Shown here piece by piece: positions 27,192 through 35,383 of a stretch of DNA of 64,000 nt. The DNA comes from Lachnospiraceae bacterium oral taxon 500 (lineage in GTDB: Bacteria > Bacillota > Clostridia > Lachnospirales > Vallitaleaceae). Under the pieces are notes generated by a model, which was not told the origin of the DNA, did no database searches, and saw only the letters and a program-made list of their open reading frames with translations. Made by a program: the position numbers and the translations under genes. The DNA is taken from the NCBI GenBank assembly GCA_002999035.1, contig CP027241.1:1987001-2051000 (forward strand). The letters run 5' to 3'. Each line of letters begins with the position of its first letter. Positions within the stretch are counted from its first letter, which is position 1.

Positions 27192-30005
27192 ATGGTAAAA
27201 AAAATTGATAATGTGATGCAGAGCATTGCCAGTGAGGCCTATCAAAAGACATCCCGCCGCACTCCGGCCTGGTCGGTGGCGGGTGAGGAGGAAACCGGTT
27301 CTTTTAAACGGGAATATTTGCAGGCGCTGGTCAGGGATTATTTTTATTCGGGGCATCAAAGCGAAGCCCCTAAAGAAAAAATGGTGCATTTGCAGAAGCT
27401 GAAAGCCAGTATTGACAGTCTCCGGCTCCCGGATAATTTGAAGCTGGCTGCCTCAAGTGAGGAGATTTCACTGGGCAGCTTTGTTCGTTTGCTGGAAGAA
27501 GAAATGGCCGGTTTTGAAGAGAACAAGGAAGAAAAAATTAAAGAAGAAGAGAAAAAGCTGAAAGAATTGACGCCGGAGGAAATAGAAAATGTCGCCGCCA
27601 GAGGGAAGGATAATTTGACTTTGGGTGACGTGGAGAAATACCGGCACGGTCACATCAAAACCGAGCGCAAAGAACTGCCGTCGGAAATGGCTGCGCAAAT
27701 TAAAAAACATTTTGAAAATCAAGGCATCACGCCGACACCGGAGCATGAAGCGATTGCCGGGAATCTCCTGGAGAAGGGAGTAGAATTGTCGGAAACCGTC
27801 TGTGCCAATATTGATGTGCTGATTCAGGCCAAAAATAAGGAATTGAGTCAGGAACGGGTTGAAGAATTGGCCAGACAGTACGCGGCGGTGCAAAAGATTG
27901 GTTTGGCGGAATGGAATCGCGACTTTCCGCTGACATCCGGCCGGGTCAAGGAGATTGTTGAGGAACTGGCCAATCTGGAGGATGGTTATCAGCAAAAGAT
28001 CGGTACCAGTTTTCACACGATTGAGGAAGCGCTGGACAACTATCGCCAGAATAAAGCGAATGCGGTTAAGCAGCCGGTCAGTGAACTGAGCCGAAGCCAA
28101 ATCAGCTTTCAGTATATTCGTTATAAAATGACAATGGAAAAGGCAATCACCTTAAACAGCCGGGGAATTCCAATTGATAAAGCGGAATTGATTACGATTG
28201 AAAAAGAGCTCCTGCGCTTAGAACTGACAACGGAAAATCTGGAGCAGGCAGCCAGCGGCAGCGGCAAGACGGAAGACGTCGTGCTGACGGAAATGCTGGA
28301 TGTTGAGCATGCCATGATGAATATCATGGGGAGCGACTACGGCAGCATCACCCAGATGATGACAGTTTTTTCACTGAGGCAGGTCAGCGGTCTGACAGCG
28401 GCCAATCAGGCGGCAGCGGCCATTCATCGCTATGACGCTTTGGGGACACAGGTACGGCCTTCCTTGGGCGATAGTATGAACAAAGCCTTTTACCGGCTGA
28501 ACTCGCTCCTGTTGGCTAATGGGATTGAAGTAACCGAAGACAATTTGCGGGCGGCCGAAATCTTGGGCCGAGGACAGGCGGAAATCAATGACCGGTCGAT
28601 TGACCGGATTAAAGAAATTGACCAAAAGTTACAGCTGGTGCTGCGCGGTTTAACGCCGGAAACAGTGCTGGAATATTTAACAGCCGGTCAGGACTTATTA
28701 GAAGCAAGTTTGGATGATTTGGCGGCGCTGGCGGATCAAAGAGAAAGCAAGGATTTGCGAAAATTAAGTGACCGGGTGGCGCGGAAGATTAATCAGTTGG
28801 AAAAGGCAGGCAAGCTGGCAGCCGAAGACAGACAGCAGTTGATTTTGTTTTACCGGTTGCTGCATACTATTGAAAAATCAGAAGGCGGCGCGGCGGCGTT
28901 TTTGCTTAAGGACGGCCGGACGGTTAATTTGGAAAACCTGTATGATGCAGCCAAATATTTGCGGGACCGGACTTCGATTGACGAGAAAGTTACGGCCGAA
29001 ACAGGGATGTTGGAAAGCAATGATTTTATTGATTTAAAAGAGCAGATTAAAAAAGGCTTTTTGGAGCGGAAAAGAGAAATCAGGGAAACTCTCAGGGCAG
29101 CGGAAGAAAGCCTGTTGGGCGATGCAGCCGAAGAATCGGCTAAGGACAGGCTGGAACTGCTGAAGAGCTATTCTCTGCGCGAGCTGGAAGCACTGTTTAA
29201 TGCCTTTAAACAGCCGAGTATGCGGGATGTGGAAATGTATAAGGAATTTCAGAAGATGCCGTTTTTATGGTCGGATTCCCTGCGCAGACTGGAAAAAACA
29301 ACGGAAAACAATGAAAAAGCCAGGCAGAAGCTGGACGCCCTGAAAAAGGTTTTAACAGCCGGTCAGCCGGCAGCCGAGCAAGATGAGGAAATCCGGCAGA
29401 TTTTAAAGGACTTGGAAACGGATTTGATTGCGGGCAGCACTGCCGAGGAAAAGGAAATGTTTTCTTCGCTCATAGAGGCTAAAAAGCAATGGGAATACGG
29501 GAGACGTTTGCAGGATAAACATGAATTTATTCAGATTCCGCTTTGGGTTGGCGGCAATCTTCGTCAGGTTAATTTGTATTATCCCAAGGATAAGCAGGCC
29601 GAAGCGCGGGAACGCGGCGAACTGAGAACTTTGCTTTCCTTTGAAACGGCTGGGACGGGCAAGGTATCCGGCTTTCTGCAAATATCACCGGAACGGGGCG
29701 AACTGCTTTTGCAGGCGGATTCGGCGGCGACGGAAAATGCGTTTAAGGCCAAAAAGGATGAGCTGTGTCAAGTTTTTCGGGAAGCCGCGATTCCACTGAC
29801 TTCTTTGGCGATTGGCAGTTTTACCGAATTGACGCCGTTTCATGAAACCGGCAAAGAAGCCAGACCGGTCAAGCAGACAGAGCTGCTGACGGCGGGCGAA
29901 GAAGCGGCGGTCGGAGAAGTTACGGTAGAGGTACTGGAAGAAAAGCTGCCGCAGCTGGCCAAAGCGCTGGCGGGTTTGCTTTATCAACTGGAAACGGCGG
30001 CATAG
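27192..30005 (+). CDS. Large flagellar-associated protein (DUF6240 / FliK-like)
   Basis: A 937-aa protein I link to the DUF6240 proteins found beside flagellar genes in Lachnospiraceae. It is soluble and largely alpha-helical, with charged coiled-coil stretches (EEKIKEEEKKLKELTPEE near 112-130). The last ~170 residues (IQIPLWVGGNLRQVNLYYP, then KVSGFLQISPERGELLLQ) resemble the FliK hook-length-control C-terminal fold. A role in flagellar assembly is inferred from this and from its place before flagellin behind a sigma-28-type promoter. ATG 27186 is too close to AAAAGG; the ATG at 27192 fits better. Confidence 0.75.
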   Translation: MVKKIDNVMQSIASEAYQKTSRRTPAWSVAGEEETGSFKREYLQALVRDYFYSGHQSEAPKEKMVHLQKLKASIDSLRLPDNLKLAASSEEISLGSFVRLLEEEMAGFEENKEEKIKEEEKKLKELTPEEIENVAARGKDNLTLGDVEKYRHGHIKTERKELPSEMAAQIKKHFENQGITPTPEHEAIAGNLLEKGVELSETVCANIDVLIQAKNKELSQERVEELARQYAAVQKIGLAEWNRDFPLTSGRVKEIVEELANLEDGYQQKIGTSFHTIEEALDNYRQNKANAVKQPVSELSRSQISFQYIRYKMTMEKAITLNSRGIPIDKAELITIEKELLRLELTTENLEQAASGSGKTEDVVLTEMLDVEHAMMNIMGSDYGSITQMMTVFSLRQVSGLTAANQAAAAIHRYDALGTQVRPSLGDSMNKAFYRLNSLLLANGIEVTEDNLRAAEILGRGQAEINDRSIDRIKEIDQKLQLVLRGLTPETVLEYLTAGQDLLEASLDDLAALADQRESKDLRKLSDRVARKINQLEKAGKLAAEDRQQLILFYRLLHTIEKSEGGAAAFLLKDGRTVNLENLYDAAKYLRDRTSIDEKVTAETGMLESNDFIDLKEQIKKGFLERKREIRETLRAAEESLLGDAAEESAKDRLELLKSYSLRELEALFNAFKQPSMRDVEMYKEFQKMPFLWSDSLRRLEKTTENNEKARQKLDALKKVLTAGQPAAEQDEEIRQILKDLETDLIAGSTAEEKEMFSSLIEAKKQWEYGRRLQDKHEFIQIPLWVGGNLRQVNLYYPKDKQAEARERGELRTLLSFETAGTGKVSGFLQISPERGELLLQADSAATENAFKAKKDELCQVFREAAIPLTSLAIGSFTELTPFHETGKEARPVKQTELLTAGEEAAVGEVTVEVLEEKLPQLAKALAGLLYQLETAA

Positions 30006-30043
30006 ATGGCACGGAAAAGGAAAGTTACGGCCTGAACTGAGTC

Positions 30044-30071
30044 TAAAGTTACAGCTTAAAATAGCCGATAA
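30044..30071 (+). promoter_or_regulatory. Sigma-28 (SigD/FliA) promoter of flagellin
   Basis: TAAA and GCCGATAA are separated by 16 bp, a near-perfect SigD/FliA consensus. The leader of about 60 nt ends in GAGAGGAG before the flagellin ATG. Confidence 0.85.
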
Positions 30072-30139
30072 ATAAAAAAGGAATGGAAAAGGAATTAAAA
30101 AATGCAGGGAAGCGGAACCATAAAGAGAGGAGATCATAA

Positions 30140-31501
30140 ATGAAGATCAATCACAATATGCCGGCGCTCAGAGCGCTGCGACAGTTAGGCAAATCGGAAA
30201 CACTGCTGTCCGATTCCTTATATAAACTGAGTTCGGGCAATCGTATCAACCGCTCGGCTGATGATGCGGCGGGGCTGGCGATTGCACATAAGCTGAAAAT
30301 TCAGCTTAATGGCTTGTCGCAGTCAAGTAATAACGCCTGGGACGGAATATCGCTGATTCAGACAGCGGAGGGAGCGTTGAATGAGGTTCACGCCATGCTG
30401 CAAAGAATGAATGAGTTGTCGGTTCAGGCAGCGAACGGCTCGAATCTGGCGGAAGACCGGATGAATATTCAAAGAGAGTTAAATCAATTAAAGCAAGAAG
30501 TCGACCGGCTGGCGAACTCAATGGATTTTAACGGTGTTAAAATCTTAAACGGCGAGCTGGATTTGATGGGGCAGATTTCGGATAAGACCAAGGCACAGCT
30601 GGAAGCGATTCATGAATCTGTCAATCCCGGAAAATACGGTTTTACCGTGACGCGGAAGGCAACCAAAGCGCAAGTTACCGGCAGTGCAATGACCGGTACG
30701 ATGGCAGCCGATGGAACGATTCAAATCAATGGCGAAAGTTTTTCCTATAAACAAGGCGAGAGTAAAACGGAGGTATACGGCCGGCTGCAGCAATTTGCCA
30801 ATGATTTGGGAATTACGGCCGGACTGAATGCCGGTAATTTGTTTTTGGAAAGACAGGAGTACGGTTCTAAGCCGATTACGCTGGAAGGCACGCCGGCGGC
30901 GCTGGCTGAGTTTGGTCTGACAGCCGGCACAGTAACCGGACAAGACGCCGATGCGGCACCGACCGGGACTGATTTTCCGGCGGGAACGATTGTCAAGGCT
31001 TCCGGACAAGAACTGACATTCCAAGGTCCGGACGGTTTCAGCATCAAGGTTAAGATTAAGGACGCCGCGAATGCCGGCGATACGATTGGCATGGAATTGC
31101 TGAAAGAAGGGCCGGCGGTTTTGCAGATCGGTGCGAATTACGGGCATACCATGCAGGTCAGAATCCCCAATATTTCATCGGCGGCAATCGGCATCACCGA
31201 TGTTGATGTCCGCAGCCAAAAAGAAGCGCAGGACAGTATTGGCTTGGTTAAAGATGCAATCACCCTTGTTTCATCCATTCGCTCTAAGATGGGAGCCTAT
31301 CAGAATCGGCTGGAGTATACGATTACGAATATTGATACCTCCAGTTTAAATATGACAGAGGCTCATTCGCGGATTATGCACATTGATATGAGTGTGGAAA
31401 TGACGGAATATACCAAGCAAAATGTAATTCAGCAGGCGGCGACCGCTTTGCTGGCACAGGCCAACCAGAAGCCGCAGGAAATGTTGCAGCTGCTGCGTTA
31501 A
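30140..31501 (+). CDS. Flagellin
   Basis: The filament subunit, secreted through the flagellar export apparatus. The conserved N-terminal D0/D1 region includes LYKLSSGNRINRSADDAAGL and IQTAEGALNEVHAMLQRMNE (residues ~30-95). The C-terminal D1/D0 region includes IRSKMGAYQNRLEYTITNI and ends QEMLQLLR. The middle (~170-340) is a variable, surface-exposed domain rich in Thr/Gly/Ala. The 453-aa length is medium. It lies behind its own sigma-28 promoter and 44 nt before a FliS-like gene. Confidence 0.95.
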   Translation: MKINHNMPALRALRQLGKSETLLSDSLYKLSSGNRINRSADDAAGLAIAHKLKIQLNGLSQSSNNAWDGISLIQTAEGALNEVHAMLQRMNELSVQAANGSNLAEDRMNIQRELNQLKQEVDRLANSMDFNGVKILNGELDLMGQISDKTKAQLEAIHESVNPGKYGFTVTRKATKAQVTGSAMTGTMAADGTIQINGESFSYKQGESKTEVYGRLQQFANDLGITAGLNAGNLFLERQEYGSKPITLEGTPAALAEFGLTAGTVTGQDADAAPTGTDFPAGTIVKASGQELTFQGPDGFSIKVKIKDAANAGDTIGMELLKEGPAVLQIGANYGHTMQVRIPNISSAAIGITDVDVRSQKEAQDSIGLVKDAITLVSSIRSKMGAYQNRLEYTITNIDTSSLNMTEAHSRIMHIDMSVEMTEYTKQNVIQQAATALLAQANQKPQEMLQLLR

Positions 31502-31545
31502 GGATTAGCATTTAAAACTTTTCAGATAAGCCGGGAGAATAAGAA

Positions 31546-32013
31546 ATGGATGAAGTATTAAAAAAAGAGTTTCAAAACCGGATTGTCAGTGCCGGGCGCA
31601 AGGAATTGCTGCTGATTCATCTGGAAATGATTTTGGCCGAAGTGAAACTGGCCGAACAGGAAATGACGGAGAATGAGGAACGTTTTCGCCGGAGCATTGG
31701 CCTGACCATGGAAATGGTCAAAAAGCTGGCGGAGAGTTTGGATTTTAGTTATGAGATCAGCCATGTGCTGCTGCGGGCATATCAGCAGGTCAATGCTGAT
31801 TTGATTGAAGCCAGGTGCAAAAAAGATTCGGCTGCGCTGACCCGGGCCAGGCAAATGATGGAACAGCTTCGGGAAGCTTTTGCCGGTTTGGAATTGCCGG
31901 CCGATACTTCGGTGGTGCAAAACGGGGAAACAATTTATGCCGGGCTGACCTATGGCCGGAATAATCAGCTTAAAGAAAGCGTGGATTACCAGAAAAGGGG
32001 CTTTCAGGCTTAG
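31546..32013 (+). CDS. FliS-like flagellin export chaperone
   Basis: A 155-aa all-helical protein. Its pattern resembles FliS: NRIVSAGRKELLLIHLEMIL, then MTENEERFRRSIGLTMEMVKKLAESLDF and YQQVNADLIEARCKKDSAAL. FliS binds the C-terminus of flagellin and keeps it unpolymerised before export. A place directly downstream of flagellin supports this, although the sequence is divergent and about 20 residues longer than usual. No AAGGAGG site is obvious (GGGAGAATAAG precedes ATG). Confidence 0.65.
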   Translation: MDEVLKKEFQNRIVSAGRKELLLIHLEMILAEVKLAEQEMTENEERFRRSIGLTMEMVKKLAESLDFSYEISHVLLRAYQQVNADLIEARCKKDSAALTRARQMMEQLREAFAGLELPADTSVVQNGETIYAGLTYGRNNQLKESVDYQKRGFQA

Positions 32014-32032
32014 TTTTTAATGGCAGGATGTG

Positions 32033-32056
32033 CCTAAAAAATCAGACTTTTTTAGG
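32033..32056 (+). terminator. Possible terminator after the FliS-like gene
   Basis: CCTAAAAAA pairs with TTTTTTAGG. The stem is AT-rich and overlaps the start of the repeat at 32055, so termination is uncertain. Confidence 0.4.
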
Positions 32057-32150
32057 GCTGTTGCACGATGGGATTGACATCAGGATATTGTATTGATACG
32101 GATAAATCTTTTCAATATCTTGTATGATGAACTTAAAGTGCAGCGGCTCT
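32055..32150. repeat. ~97-bp repeat, GGGCTGTTGCA family (degenerate copy)
   Basis: It starts GGGCTGTTGCAC and ends GTGCAGCGGCTCT, an imperfect terminal inverted repeat. Its reverse complement aligns through the middle (ACAAGATATTG...CAATATCCTG) with the better copy at 59851-59947. The rest of 32014-32398 holds no gene that I can support. Confidence 0.55.
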
Positions 32151-32398
32151 ATTTTTATGCAGTCAAAAGAGAATGAGGTCTTTTGCCGGAAATGTTACGC
32201 CGGATTTTCGGACTTTGGCTGCTTACCGCTTAAAGCATTAAAAAAAAATAAAATTAGCTGTGAAAAAGGCTAAGGACTTTACGGAAAAGGATTGGTATGA
32301 TAAAATAGTAAAGTATTTGGGAAAAAATAGGGCGGTTGATTTTTTGGGAAAGAAATTGCTCTAAAATATTAACAGCAGCAGGAACGCAGGAGGAAGTT

Positions 32399-33310
32399 AT
32401 GAAAAAGCCAATTTTAGTTGTTTTGGCCGCGGGTATGGGCAGTCGTTACGGCGGATTGAAGCAAATCGACCCGGTTGGTCAGAGCGGTGAGAAAATTATT
32501 GATTACTCGGTTTATGATGCGATTGACGCAGGTTTTGAGCGGGTAGTTTTTATTATTAATCATAAAATTGAAAAGGATTTTAAAGAGTTGGTCGGAGCGG
32601 AGATTGAAAAGCACGCAGAAGTGCGTTATGCCTTTCAGGAATTGACAGATTTACCGGCAGGCGTGACGATTCCGGCTGACCGGCAAAAGCCCTGGGGAAC
32701 TTCTCATGCCGTTTATGCGGCCCGCGACCTGCTGGATGCTCCGTTTGCGGTCATCAATGCTGATGACTTTTACGGCCGGGAAGCCTATCATCAGATTTAT
32801 CAATTTTTGACGGAAACCGCAGAGCGTGAAGACGAATACTGCATGATCGGCTATCTGGTTAAGAACACAGTGACCGATAAGGGCTCGGTTTCCCGCGGCG
32901 TATGTGAAACCAAAGATGGCTATTTAACTGCCATTGTAGAAAGAACCAAAATTGAATCGAGAAAAGACGGGATTGTTTATATTGAGGATGATCAGGCTTA
33001 TCCGCTGGCGGACGATACGGTCGTATCAATGAACCTGTTTGGCTTTAAGCCGAGCATTGTCCGTGAGATTCAAAACCGGATAGTCGGTTATCTGAATGAA
33101 AAACTGCCGGCCAATCCTTTAAAGTGTGAATATTTTCTGCCGGCCACCGTTGATTCTTTGTTGAAGGAAGGCAAGGCAACGGTTAAGGTGCTGCCGACCA
33201 GGGAAAAATGGTACGGCGTGACCTATCACGAGGACAAAGCGGAAGTGGTAGCGGCGCTGAAGGCTTTGGCGGAGCAGGGAAAATATCCGAAGAGTTTGTG
33301 GGGGAAATAG
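32399..33310 (+). CDS. Sugar-phosphate nucleotidyltransferase
   Basis: A 303-aa NTP-transferase fold enzyme expected to activate a sugar 1-phosphate with an NTP. The signature LAAGMGSRYGGLKQIDPVG (residues ~10-28) binds the nucleotide, and NADDFYGREAY near 119 carries metal-binding aspartates. The open frame extends to 32336, but the ATG at 32399 follows AGGAGGAAG. It is 3 nt upstream of a sugar-kinase-like gene. The pair suggests a kinase/nucleotidyltransferase salvage route from free sugar to nucleotide sugar. Which sugar is unknown. Confidence 0.85.
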   Translation: MKKPILVVLAAGMGSRYGGLKQIDPVGQSGEKIIDYSVYDAIDAGFERVVFIINHKIEKDFKELVGAEIEKHAEVRYAFQELTDLPAGVTIPADRQKPWGTSHAVYAARDLLDAPFAVINADDFYGREAYHQIYQFLTETAEREDEYCMIGYLVKNTVTDKGSVSRGVCETKDGYLTAIVERTKIESRKDGIVYIEDDQAYPLADDTVVSMNLFGFKPSIVREIQNRIVGYLNEKLPANPLKCEYFLPATVDSLLKEGKATVKVLPTREKWYGVTYHEDKAEVVAALKALAEQGKYPKSLWGK

Positions 33311-33313
33311 GAC

Positions 33314-34396
33314 ATGAACGATAAGAAAAGAATTTGTGATCAATTTAATTTCGACGGGGATTTTGTTTCGGCGGAGTCTTACGGCGGCGGTCATATCAAC
33401 GACACCTATAAAGTCGTTTATCAGGCCGGCAATAAAGAAAATCAATATATCCTGCAAAGGATTAATTCCCATGTGTTTAAAAAGCCGGATGAAGTAATGG
33501 CCAATATTGGTAAGGTGACGTCGTATTTGAACGGCTTGGGTAAAAATGGCCAGTACGAAGTCATGGAACTGATTCTGACCAGAGACGGACAGACCTATTA
33601 TCAGGAAAACGGCAATTTCTACCGGGCATTTGTATTTGTCAAAGATGCGCTGTCCTATGATTATTCCAAAGATTTAGAAACGATTTATGAATCGGGCCGG
33701 GCATTTGGCAATTTTCAAAAAATGCTGTCGGATTTTCCGCAGGCCGAACTGTATGAAACAATTCCCAATTTTCATAACACCTTTGAACGTTATAAGACTT
33801 TTTGCCGTTCTTTGGAAAAGGATGTGCAGTTCCGCAAAGACGATTGTTTAGCGGAGATTAAGTTTGCTCTGGAGCATGAAGCTCTGACGCATATTGTAGT
33901 GGACGAGATTGCCAAGGGAACGGTACCGGTCAGAGTAACGCATAATGACACCAAAATCAATAATGTTCTCTTTGATGTTCATACCGGCAAAGGGAAATGC
34001 GTGATTGACTTAGATACTGTTATGCCGGGCAGCCTTTTGTACGATTACGGCGATTCGATTCGATCGTCGGCGGCAACGGCGATTGAGGATGAACCGGATT
34101 TGGATAAGGTGTGGTGGGATAAGGAACGCTTTACTGCCTTTACCAAGGGCTATTTGGAGGAAGTAAAGGATACTTTGACCGATAAGGAAAAGGAACTTTT
34201 GCCCTATGCTGGCATTCTGATTACCTATGAAATCGGACTGCGCTTTTTGACTGACTATCTGGATGGAGATATTTACTTTAAGACCCACTACCCGAAGCAT
34301 AATCTGGTTCGGGCCAAAAATCAGTTTAAGTTTGCGGCTGATATGGAAAAGCATATTGATGAGCTGAAACAAATTGTGGAAAGTTGTTTGGCGTAA
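33314..34396 (+). CDS. APH-fold sugar kinase, N-acetylhexosamine 1-kinase-like
   Basis: A 360-aa aminoglycoside-phosphotransferase-fold kinase. SYGGGHINDTYKV near residue 20, QYILQRINSHVFK near 46, the catalytic loop VTHNDTKINNVLFD (~212-225) and the metal-binding CVIDLDTVMPGSLLYDYGD are typical of NahK-type anomeric kinases, which make N-acetylhexosamine 1-phosphate. Coupled to the nucleotidyltransferase gene just upstream. Substrate specificity cannot be read directly; choline- or homoserine-kinase-like roles are less likely. Confidence 0.8.
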   Translation: MNDKKRICDQFNFDGDFVSAESYGGGHINDTYKVVYQAGNKENQYILQRINSHVFKKPDEVMANIGKVTSYLNGLGKNGQYEVMELILTRDGQTYYQENGNFYRAFVFVKDALSYDYSKDLETIYESGRAFGNFQKMLSDFPQAELYETIPNFHNTFERYKTFCRSLEKDVQFRKDDCLAEIKFALEHEALTHIVVDEIAKGTVPVRVTHNDTKINNVLFDVHTGKGKCVIDLDTVMPGSLLYDYGDSIRSSAATAIEDEPDLDKVWWDKERFTAFTKGYLEEVKDTLTDKEKELLPYAGILITYEIGLRFLTDYLDGDIYFKTHYPKHNLVRAKNQFKFAADMEKHIDELKQIVESCLA

Positions 34397-34402
34397 GTGC
34401 GG

Positions 34403-34636
34403 AAACTTTTATCTTTTAGCCGACTGAACAAAAGCCTGAAATGTATTGCTTAAAGGCTATGGTTACTTATAAAACTTTTATCTTTTAGCCGAATGAATCA
34501 AAGCCGGCAGTGTATTGCTTAAAGGCTGCTGTTCCTTATAAAACTTTTATCATTTAGCCGACTGAACAAAAACCGGAAATGTATTGCTGAAAGGCTGCTG
34601 TTCCTTATGAAACTTTTATCTTTTAGAACTTGAAAG
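34403..34636. repeat. 69-bp tandem repeat, about 3.4 copies
   Basis: Units begin AAACTTTTATCTTTTAGCCG at 34403, 34472 and 34541, with a partial fourth at 34610. The spacing is exactly 69 bp each time. Each unit contains TGTATTGCT and AAAGGCT; AGCC/GGCT pairing is possible in the first two and weakened in the third. The array fills the gap between the kinase and flavodoxin genes and abuts the flavodoxin promoter. Confidence 0.9.
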
Positions 34637-34658
34637 TTTATTGAGAAATCGCTAAAAT
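34630..34658 (+). promoter_or_regulatory. Sigma-A promoter of the flavodoxin gene
   Basis: TTGAAA and TAAAAT are separated by 17 bp. The -35 overlaps the end of the 69-bp repeat array. Confidence 0.6.
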
Positions 34659-34695
34659 AAAAGAGTAGCGACGTTTGGTTTGGCAGGAGATAGGA

Positions 34696-35115
34696 ATGAA
34701 AGTAGCGATTCGATATTACTCAAAGACCGGAAATACTAAAAAATTAGCATGTGCAATACAGGAGCAGCTGGGAGTGGCAGCGGAGACGATTGATATTCCA
34801 GTTCCGTATGATATTGACTTGCTTTTTTTGGGGACATCGACCTATGGCGGTCGGATGGCCAGAGAGATTGCTGATTTTATTCCGACTTTAAAGGACAGGC
34901 AGATTAAAGTAGTGGCTTTCAGTTCGTCGTTTTTTCGGAAATCGAACTATAATTTTCTGCATAAACAACTAAACAGTGTGAAAATTGCTCTTTTACCGGA
35001 AAACTTTCATTCCGGCAGTATTTTCAATTTATTCCGTCACCGCTATCCGAACGAGGTGGATTTAAAGAAAATCAAGAGCTTTTCGCAGGAGATTGTCAGA
35101 AAGTATTTGGGATAA
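34696..35115 (+). CDS. Flavodoxin-fold protein
   Basis: A 139-aa FMN-binding protein, probably an electron carrier or small FMN-dependent reductase. The phosphate loop YYSKTGNTKKLA lies at residues ~6-17, and LFLGTSTYGGRMARE near 43 is the second FMN-contacting region. The third usual FMN contact is less typical, so it may not be a classical flavodoxin. The ATG at 34696 follows AGGAGAT; the frame extends to 34675. It is a single-gene unit with promoter and terminator. Confidence 0.8.
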   Translation: MKVAIRYYSKTGNTKKLACAIQEQLGVAAETIDIPVPYDIDLLFLGTSTYGGRMAREIADFIPTLKDRQIKVVAFSSSFFRKSNYNFLHKQLNSVKIALLPENFHSGSIFNLFRHRYPNEVDLKKIKSFSQEIVRKYLG

Positions 35116-35122
35116 GAAAAGT

Positions 35123-35163
35123 GACCGGCCGATATTATCAATGATAATAATAGGCCGGTCTTT
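35123..35163 (+). terminator. Rho-independent terminator
   Basis: GACCGGCC(GA)TATTAT...ATAATAATAGGCCGGTC followed by TTT. It ends the flavodoxin gene, and the next repeat element begins at its last base. Confidence 0.75.
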
Positions 35164-35320
35164 GCATACAGTTCAGACAAGCAGATATTTATATTTAATA
35201 CGCAACGGAGAGCGAGCTCTCCAGAGGCGTATTAAATATAAATATCTATTTGCTTAACGCAAACACGCATAATTCGCCTACGGCGAATTATGCGTGCAGC
35301 TTGCCTGAACTGTATGCAAA
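35161..35320. repeat. Dispersed intergenic repeat, family 1 (best copy, 160 bp)
   Basis: Its terminal inverted repeats of 22 bp, TTTGCATACAGTTCAG[AG]CAAGC, lie at 35161-35182 and 35299-35320. Inside, a long stem (GCAGATATTTATATTTAATA with its complement) is capped by GGAGAGC-GA-GCTCTCC. A separate perfect 15-bp hairpin starts CACGCATAATTCGCC at 35264. A further GGCTTGCCTGAAC lies at 35343-35355. There is no coding content. The architecture suggests a miniature inverted-repeat element. Confidence 0.75.
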
Positions 35321-35383
35321 CTCACTTCAACAAATTGCGAATGGCTTGCCTGAACCTCACTCGCAAAGGAAAGGAACTTTACT

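Noticed and set aside
34403-34636. CRISPR array
   Set aside because: Units of 69 bp follow each other without unique spacers, and there are no cas genes in the window.
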